7,788 bases of DNA, taken from Gammaproteobacteria bacterium (GTDB lineage: Bacteria; Pseudomonadota; Gammaproteobacteria; QOAV01). Both the position numbers and the translations under genes were made by a program. This document shows, one piece after another, positions 1 through 4,861 of the stretch (positions are counted from its first letter, which is position 1; each line of letters starts with the position of its first letter). Under the pieces are notes generated by a model. The model saw only the letters and a list, made by a program, of their open reading frames with translations, did not search any database and was not told the origin of the DNA. Location: assembly GCA_027067235.1 (NCBI GenBank), contig JALXFQ010000082.1, forward strand, positions 1-7,788, in the 5' to 3' direction.

Positions 1-986
1 CCGGTCTGCCCTGGCACGGAGAGGGCAAAAATACCGGGCCTTCGTATCGCTATGGCCCGGCGCTTGTTCGCCACGCCGGCAACCAGTTACATTTCTGGGC
101 CTGCTCGCAAGGTGATCCGGATATCAACATAGCTGACTACATTCGCTACAAGCATTCGAGCAATGGCGGTGTTTCGTGGGGCGCGGAAAACATTGCGCTG
201 GCCCCCACCCCCGGTTCGCTGGACGGCTGGGCGGTATGCGACCCCAATGTGATCAAGATCGGCGGCTGGTACTACCTGGCTTATACCGGCACCAAAAACT
301 CCACCGCCGGTGGTTTTACCAATCATGTGTTCGTGGCGCGATCTACCCAGCCGAATGGAGGCTATCAGAAATGGAACGGCTCGGGCTGGGGCGGAACGCC
401 TTCCCCGGCTGTCAGATATACCGGTTCAGCCGATAACTGGGGTTTTGGCGAGCCGTCGATGGTAGTGAAGAATGGCGTTATCTATTTTTATTTTACGGTG
501 GATGAAGGTACGCCAAGAACGCGCGTCGCCACCGCGCCCGCGAACGATCCGAACTGGCCCGCAGCGCTAACGCATCACGGTTATGCGATCTCGGAACGGG
601 ACTGGGCGGAAGACCAGACTGATGTTAAATATCTGCCGCAGGTGGGGCGTTTCATCGGCATCGGCATCGCCAATCGCTTTACCTCCAGCAGCTACCTGCA
701 TGTCTGGGAATCGCTGGACGGCCTGCATTTTTATCCGGTGGATACGGTGGCAGCGAACTTGCAGCCCACCGCGCATAACGTGGGGCTTTCCGGAGACGCC
801 AGTGGCCATGCTGAAATGGGCAAAAAGGAATATATTTCCTACAGTTATACCGGCCCGGGCGGAGACTGGGGGCGCTGGGATGCTTTTTTGAACAAAATCA
901 GTATCAGCGGCCCGCCGTATGCGCCGCTGCCCCCACCGGTAAAAAAAAATGACATCACGCCGATTTTGCAGTTGCTGCTGATGTAG
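1..986 (+). CDS. Five-bladed beta-propeller protein, GH43-like glycosidase candidate (5' end outside window)
   Basis: The frame is open from the window edge (first full codon at base 3) to TAG at 984-986, giving 327 visible residues; the true start lies upstream. Five blade-like repeats of the form acidic/proline cap, hydrophobic strand, glycine turn, aromatic strand are visible near bases 54-104 (GPALVRHAGNQLHFWAC), 240-290 (DPNVIKIGGWYYLAYTG), 450-500 (EPSMVVKNGVIYFYFTV), 621-671 (DVKYLPQVGRFIGIGIA) and 807-854. Asp-box-like turns occur at 156-179 (SSNGGVSW) and 711-731 (SLDGLHF). This pattern fits the five-bladed fold of GH32/43/62/68/117 enzymes. The acidic residues in CDPNV (base 240) and GEPSM (base 450) are candidate active-site residues, by inference only. 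The last 25 residues are proline-rich then hydrophobic. A signal peptide cannot be judged. Substrate is unknown, and a non-catalytic sugar-binding propeller is possible. The gene meets rsfS tail to tail with no spacer. Confidence 0.72.
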   Translation, partial: GLPWHGEGKNTGPSYRYGPALVRHAGNQLHFWACSQGDPDINIADYIRYKHSSNGGVSWGAENIALAPTPGSLDGWAVCDPNVIKIGGWYYLAYTGTKNSTAGGFTNHVFVARSTQPNGGYQKWNGSGWGGTPSPAVRYTGSADNWGFGEPSMVVKNGVIYFYFTVDEGTPRTRVATAPANDPNWPAALTHHGYAISERDWAEDQTDVKYLPQVGRFIGIGIANRFTSSSYLHVWESLDGLHFYPVDTVAANLQPTAHNVGLSGDASGHAEMGKKEYISYSYTGPGGDWGRWDAFLNKISISGPPYAPLPPPVKKNDITPILQLLLM

Positions 987-1352
987 CTACGGGTTTTCCC
1001 TGGCGGCCTTGACCAGTTGCTGCATATCCTCGCCCCAGAATTTTTCCAGGTCGTAGAAATCACGGGCTTCTTTCATCATCACATGAACCACGACATCGGC
1101 GTAGTCCACCAGTACCCAGTCGTTGTTTTCACCGCCGCCTTCCTCGTTCAATGGCCGGTGGCCGAGTTTTTTCAGGTCATCCACCATATTACGGGCGATG
1201 GCGCGGGTATGCAAGCTGGAGGTGCCATTGCAGACCACCATATAATCCGTCACATCGGTTAGATCCTTTACGTCCAGTACCTGAATGTCCTCGGCCTTGT
1301 AGTCCTCCAGCGCCGTGATAACGGCGTTTTTCAATTGTTCTGCTTCACTCAT
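987..1352 (-). CDS. rsfS: Ribosomal silencing factor RsfS
   Basis: RsfS (YbeB/Iojap family) binds ribosomal protein L14 on the large subunit and blocks subunit joining, lowering translation in starvation or stationary phase; it acts in the cytoplasm. The 121 residues are of typical bacterial length. Visible family signatures are DLTDVTDYMVVCNGTSS (30-46), DWVLVDYADVVVHVM (78-92) and the conserved FYDLEKFW (99-106). The ATG start overlaps the nadD stop by 8 bases (ATGAGTGA) and has GGGG five bases upstream, so translation is probably coupled to nadD. It is the last gene of the operon here. In many gammaproteobacteria rlmH follows, but here the stop codon directly abuts the stop of a convergent gene. 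Identification is secure; the function is taken from the family. Confidence 0.97.
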   Translation of the reverse strand: MSEAEQLKNAVITALEDYKAEDIQVLDVKDLTDVTDYMVVCNGTSSLHTRAIARNMVDDLKKLGHRPLNEEGGGENNDWVLVDYADVVVHVMMKEARDFYDLEKFWGEDMQQLVKAARENP

Positions 1353-1983
1353 GCTTGCCCCGATAGAGCTGGTTTTGTTGAATATAGTCGATGACCTTGT
1401 CCGGTATCATGCCCGAAACATCCTCGCCGCGCCGCAGGCGGGCGCGGAGTGTAGTGGCTGAAACCGGGTTTGGCGAGACTTTAACGAAGAAAAACCGGCC
1501 GGCCGGCTGTTTTTTCAAGATTTCCGGGTTTTGAATGGCGCGTTTGCTCGCCCATTGCGGCAGAGACCGCTGTTCTCCGGGTCGATGCATGGCAACGATA
1601 TGAGCCAGTTGCGGGATGTCCTGCCAGTGTTTCCAGGTGCTGAACTGATGCAATGAATCCTCGCCGATGAGCAGAGCCAGCGGTCGCTGCGGCCATTGCT
1701 TGCGAAAGGATTGCAGCGTGTCGATGGTCCACGACGGACCTTGCCGATGCAACTCGCGGTCGTCCACCTCGATGCGTTTGTCAGTGTCTGCCGCCAGCCG
1801 GGCCATGGCCAGCCGCTGCTCGGCCGTGGCCAGCGGCGCCCGGCGGTGTGGCGGCCGCGCAGCCGGCACCAGAAGTAACTGGGCATAGCCGATAGCGTCC
1901 AGTGTTTCCAGCGCGGGCTTGAGATGCCCGAAATGGATCGGGTCGAATGTGCCGCCGAGGATCAGAATCGGAGAATGGCTCAA
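1345..1983 (-). CDS. nadD: Nicotinate-nucleotide adenylyltransferase NadD
   Basis: NadD transfers AMP from ATP to nicotinate mononucleotide, making deamido-NAD in the cytoplasm, a step shared by de novo and salvage NAD synthesis. The 212 residues show GGTFDPIHFGH (10-20), which contains the nucleotidyltransferase HxGH motif (H17-H20), then PSWTIDTL (83-90), LLIGEDSL (104-111) and a C-terminal SATTLR (175-180) in place of the more usual ISSTxxR. The start is TTG at 1981-1983: the same frame is closed two codons upstream by the proA stop, and GAGG lies seven bases before the TTG. The first motif at residue 10 also fits this start. It follows proA by 3 bases and overlaps rsfS by 8. A GC palindrome flanked by A and T runs sits at 1490-1515, around residues 157-165. 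Confidence 0.97.
   Translation of the reverse strand: MSHSPILILGGTFDPIHFGHLKPALETLDAIGYAQLLLVPAARPPHRRAPLATAEQRLAMARLAADTDKRIEVDDRELHRQGPSWTIDTLQSFRKQWPQRPLALLIGEDSLHQFSTWKHWQDIPQLAHIVAMHRPGEQRSLPQWASKRAIQNPEILKKQPAGRFFFVKVSPNPVSATTLRARLRRGEDVSGMIPDKVIDYIQQNQLYRGKHE
1490..1515. repeat. GC palindrome flanked by A5 and T6 runs inside nadD
   Basis: A perfect 12-base palindrome, CCGGCCGGCCGG at 1495-1506, is preceded by five A (1490-1494) and followed by CTG and six T (1510-1515). Both strands therefore read as a short GC hairpin (4-base-pair stem, 4-base loop) followed by a T run. This has the outline of a weak bidirectional intrinsic terminator. It lies in the nadD coding region (residues around KKQPAGRFFF), so it may only reflect codons. 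Function is unproven. Confidence 0.4.
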
Positions 1984-1986
1984 CGA

Positions 1987-3249
1987 TCAGCCTCGTACAT
2001 GACCCTCGCCAAGCACGATGTATTTCTGCGAAGTCAGCCCTTCCAGCCCCACCGGGCCGCGCGCATGCAGCTTGTCGGTGCTGATGCCGATCTCCGCGCC
2101 GAGGCCGTATTCGAAACCATCGGCAAAGCGGGTGGAGGCGTTGACCATCACCGAACTGGAATCCACTTCACGCAAAAACTGCATGATTCTGGAATAGTTT
2201 TCGGTAACGATGCTATCGGTGTGGTCAGAGCTGTGGGCGTGTATGTGGGCGATGGCCTGGTCGATGCCGTCAACGATGCGGATGGACAGCACCGGCGCCA
2301 GATACTCAGTGTCCCAGTCTTCCTCCGTCGCCGCCTTGATGTCGGGCAGGATGGCGAGGGTTTTCTTGCAGCCGCGTAGCTCCACGTCTTTTTCTGCATA
2401 GGCGTCAGCCAGCTTCGGCAGTATCTCCTGCGCAGCGCCTTCCGCCACCAGCAGGGTTTCCATGGCGTTGCAGACGCCGTAACGGTGCGTTTTGGCATTC
2501 ATGGCGATGGCAATCGCCTTGTCCATATCGGCTTCGTCATCGATATAAACATGACAAATGCCGTCCAGATGCTTGATGACCGGCACCGTGGATTCGCGGG
2601 ATATGCGTTCGATCAGGCCCTTGCCGCCGCGCGGTATGATGACGCTGACGGTATCGCTCATGGTAATCAGTTCGCCCACGGCGGCGCGATCCGCTGTGTT
2701 GATGACCTGTACGGCGTCGGCGGGCAGACCCGCCTGTTCCAGACCGGCGTAAATGCAATCGGCGATGGCCAGATTGGAATGAATGGCCTCGGAGCCGCCG
2801 CGTAAAATGGTGGCGTTGCCTGATTTCAGGCATAGAGCCGCCGCGTCGGCGGTGACGTTGGGGCGCGATTCGTAGATGATGCCGATGACGCCCAGCGGCA
2901 CGCGCATTTTGCCCACCTGTATGCCGGAAGGCTGTTTTTTCAGGTCGCTGATTTCACCCACCGGGTCGGGCAGGGCGGCGACCTGGCGCAGGCCTTCCGC
3001 CATCCCCTGAATGCGTTCGGGGGTCAGCGCCAGGCGGTCCAGCAGGGCTGCGTCCAGTCCCTTGTTTTTTCCATGCTCAAGATCCAGCGCGTTTTGTTCC
3101 TGCAGCCAGGCTTGTTTATCCAGCAGAATACCGGCGATGGCGGCGAGCGCGGCGTTTTTGCGGCCGGTATCGGCGCGGGCAATTTCCAGCGCGGCGGCGC
3201 TGGCTTTCTCGCCCACTTCCCGCATGTAGGTTTTGATGGTGTCGGTCAT
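1987..3249 (-). CDS. proA: Gamma-glutamyl phosphate reductase ProA
   Basis: ProA reduces gamma-glutamyl phosphate with NADPH to glutamate semialdehyde, the second step of proline synthesis from glutamate, in the cytoplasm. It is a 420-residue aldehyde dehydrogenase-superfamily enzyme, the usual length. Visible motifs are VPLGVIGIIYESRPNVT (117-133), CLKSGNATILRGGSEA (140-155), IIPRGGKGLI (204-213), the catalytic segment NAKTHRYGVCNAMETLL (251-267) with nucleophile Cys260, and the C-terminal LHARGPVGLEGLTSQKY (394-410). The ATG shares four bases (ATGA) with the holA stop, and GGAA lies five bases upstream, so it is probably translated by coupling with holA. No proB is visible, so the first proline enzyme must be encoded elsewhere. 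Its stop TGA is followed after one codon by the TTG start of nadD in the same frame. Confidence 0.98.
   Translation of the reverse strand: MTDTIKTYMREVGEKASAAALEIARADTGRKNAALAAIAGILLDKQAWLQEQNALDLEHGKNKGLDAALLDRLALTPERIQGMAEGLRQVAALPDPVGEISDLKKQPSGIQVGKMRVPLGVIGIIYESRPNVTADAAALCLKSGNATILRGGSEAIHSNLAIADCIYAGLEQAGLPADAVQVINTADRAAVGELITMSDTVSVIIPRGGKGLIERISRESTVPVIKHLDGICHVYIDDEADMDKAIAIAMNAKTHRYGVCNAMETLLVAEGAAQEILPKLADAYAEKDVELRGCKKTLAILPDIKAATEEDWDTEYLAPVLSIRIVDGIDQAIAHIHAHSSDHTDSIVTENYSRIMQFLREVDSSSVMVNASTRFADGFEYGLGAEIGISTDKLHARGPVGLEGLTSQKYIVLGEGHVRG
1991..1994 (-). promoter_or_regulatory. Ribosome binding site deciding the TTG start of nadD
   Basis: On the minus strand GAGG, within the last codons of proA, lies seven bases before TTG (1981-1983). 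With the proA stop codon closing the same frame just upstream, this fixes the nadD start at TTG. Because the site is inside proA, ribosomes ending proA could restart directly. Confidence 0.7.
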
Positions 3250-4268
3250 ACGGCTTCCAGTTTGTTTACGCCACAGAGTCGGGCGATGAATGTTTCAATC
3301 TCGATCCAGATATTACCCGGTTCTGCGCCTTTGACAATACGATCCAGCCGCGCGACTTCGACATGCCTCTTGTGCCAGTCGGCCGCTGCGGTCCGCTGCA
3401 GGGCGCTGCGCACCGCCGGCATACGGTTTTGCCATATGCCGTTCTGCTTGAACACCACGTTCTCCGGCTGGCCTTTTGCCAGCGCCGCCGAAATCCGCAT
3501 CAGAGAACGCACTTCCCGCGCCAGCGCCCATACCACCAGTATGGCCTCTTCACCCTGGGCGCGCATGCTGCGCAACATGCGCACAGCCTTGATCACGTTG
3601 CCGCTGAGGCAGACATCGACAAAATTGAACAGGTTGTAACGCGCGTTGTCGGCCAGGCTCTCGCGCAAGCGATCCATTGTCAACTGGCCGTCGGGATGCA
3701 GCAGTGCCAGTTTGCGGATTTCCTGGTCGCAGGCCAGCAAATTGCCTTCGTTGGTGACGGCCAGCGCCGAAACCGATTCACGGTCGGCGCGTAAACCATG
3801 TTTTTTCAGACGTTGCTGTATCCATTCGGGAAACTGGCGCGCATCCGGCGTCGTTGTCTGGACGGTGACGCCGGCCTTGTCCAGAGCCATATACCACTTG
3901 CGGCGACGGGTGGCGGCGTCCAGCCGGCCAGACTGAATCAGTAAAATACTGTCTTGCGGCGGTGACTGGGCATAGCTGATCAGCGCGGCGCTGCCTTCGG
4001 CGCCCGGTTTACCGCCGGGCATGGACAGTTCGATCAGTTTGCGACTGGAAAACAGCGACAGGGCGCTGGCTTTGGCCAGCAGGGAGCTCCAGTCGAAGCC
4101 GGTTTCCACGTTCAGGCGAACACGTTCATCGTAGCCCTGATCCAGAGCGGCCTTGCGGATGGCCTGACAGGATTCATCCGCCAGCAAAGGCTCGTCGCCA
4201 TAAACAAAATAGACCGGTGCAAGACCCTGCTTGAGTCTGGATTGAAGCTGGTAAGGGTTGGCGCGCAT
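3246..4268 (-). CDS. holA: DNA polymerase III delta subunit HolA
   Basis: HolA is the delta subunit of the clamp loader. It binds and opens the beta sliding clamp so the clamp can be loaded on primed DNA. At 340 residues it matches the family (about 340). The N-terminal AAA+-like domain holds VYFVYGDEPLLADES (19-33) and SLFSSRKLIEL (71-81). The middle has the conserved NEGNLLACDQEIRKLALLHP (173-192), and the C-terminal collar domain runs from about 210, including NGIWQNRMP (276-284). A Walker A motif is not expected in delta and none is seen. The ATG at 4266-4268 is the family start. It lies 20 bases after the lptE stop, and nearly all of that gap is a perfect inverted repeat (4271-4286). The only purine-rich site, GGGAG, is in its 5' arm. 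The gene end overlaps proA by 4 bases. Confidence 0.95.
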   Translation of the reverse strand: MRANPYQLQSRLKQGLAPVYFVYGDEPLLADESCQAIRKAALDQGYDERVRLNVETGFDWSSLLAKASALSLFSSRKLIELSMPGGKPGAEGSAALISYAQSPPQDSILLIQSGRLDAATRRRKWYMALDKAGVTVQTTTPDARQFPEWIQQRLKKHGLRADRESVSALAVTNEGNLLACDQEIRKLALLHPDGQLTMDRLRESLADNARYNLFNFVDVCLSGNVIKAVRMLRSMRAQGEEAILVVWALAREVRSLMRISAALAKGQPENVVFKQNGIWQNRMPAVRSALQRTAAADWHKRHVEVARLDRIVKGAEPGNIWIEIETFIARLCGVNKLEAV

Positions 4269-4270
4269 CG

Positions 4271-4286
4271 GGGAGCGGATGCTCCC
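4271..4286 (-). promoter_or_regulatory. Perfect hairpin in the lptE-holA gap, over the holA ribosome-binding region
   Basis: On the transcript the gap reads GGGAGC, loop AUCC, GCUCCC: six perfect pairs ending two bases before the holA ATG. The 5' arm contains the only purine-rich sequence that could pair with 16S rRNA. No T run follows, so it is not a typical intrinsic terminator. It could hide the holA start until ribosomes finishing lptE open it. The structure is read directly; the role is inferred. Confidence 0.5.
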
Positions 4287-4288
4287 GT

Positions 4289-4795
4289 TTATTTTGACGC
4301 GGTGGTGGTCTGCCCGGCGCGGGCCAGGTTCCGGATGATTTGCTGGGCGACGTCTTTTTCCATTTCCTTGACCAGAATGCCGGATTCACGCTCACTGGCG
4401 AGAACCTGAACCGAGTTGAAGTTCAACTTGCGGCTGGCGCTGGCGATTTTGGACGGCAGCAACGTTTCATTGGTTGGGGAAAGCACCCGGAAAACCGTAC
4501 GCAATGTCAGCGTGTAGGAAGTCGCCTTGCCGCGCAGATCGACCGTGCGAACGGCGCGAGTGACCCTAGTGTCTTCCAGTTCCAGCGTGGCGCTGGCCAG
4601 AGACTTGTCCTTGACCACATTGCCACCGGCGAAAGTGAGCGCGTCACGTACCGCCAGTCTCAGCGGCGAGGCATTTTTCTGCTGAATGTAGATGGCGCTC
4701 AGCTGTTCGGGCAGATCCACCTTGCCGCGCAGATGAAAGCCGCAGCCAGACACCAGACTGGCAGAAAGCAAAGCAGTAATCAGCCAACGTTTCAT
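4289..4795 (-). CDS. lptE: LPS-assembly lipoprotein LptE
   Basis: LptE is the outer-membrane lipoprotein that plugs the LptD barrel and helps deliver lipopolysaccharide to the cell surface. From the ATG at 4793-4795 the protein has 168 residues. It starts MKRW and has a hydrophobic signal segment and lipobox LVSGC, with the acylated Cys at 18, followed by the family hallmark GFHLRG (19-24). The body has alternating strands (for example residues 68-104) and a C-terminal helix EKDVAQQIIRNLA (146-158). I chose this ATG because AAGGA lies six bases upstream and the signal peptide then starts correctly. The frame extends to a TTG at 4826-4828, which has no such support. It sits 66 bases after leuS, in a gap with a TATAAT sequence. 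Family assignment rests on signal, motif and gene context, since LptE sequences diverge strongly. Confidence 0.94.
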   Translation of the reverse strand: MKRWLITALLSASLVSGCGFHLRGKVDLPEQLSAIYIQQKNASPLRLAVRDALTFAGGNVVKDKSLASATLELEDTRVTRAVRTVDLRGKATSYTLTLRTVFRVLSPTNETLLPSKIASASRKLNFNSVQVLASERESGILVKEMEKDVAQQIIRNLARAGQTTTASK

Positions 4796-4801
4796 AAGAT
4801 T

Positions 4802-4806
4802 TCCTT
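4802..4806 (-). promoter_or_regulatory. Ribosome binding site deciding the lptE start
   Basis: AAGGA on the minus strand, six bases before the ATG at 4793-4795. It supports this ATG over the upstream in-frame TTG at 4826-4828, which would place eleven extra residues before the lipoprotein signal. Confidence 0.75.
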
Positions 4807-4837
4807 TTACAGAAGCGGGTCGGTTCAAGTTCTGCCG

Positions 4838-4843
4838 ATTATA
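4838..4843 (-). promoter_or_regulatory. Candidate -10 element of an internal promoter for lptE
   Basis: A perfect TATAAT lies in the 66-base leuS-lptE gap, 42 bases before the lptE start, preceded by TGTGAC. At 17-base spacing the -35 position (TGTGAA, overlapping the leuS stop) matches consensus poorly. If used, transcription would start near 4831 and give a short leader carrying the lptE ribosome binding site. A single hexamer match is weak evidence. Confidence 0.35.
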
Positions 4844-4861
4844 GTCACATCCGCAGTGGAT

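Noticed and set aside
941..978. Intrinsic terminator for the rsfS operon just past its stop
   Set aside because: The minus strand has a run of nine T, but the only nearby hairpin (GCAG, CAA, CTGC) has four pairs and is 18 bases away from the T run. This does not fit an intrinsic terminator.
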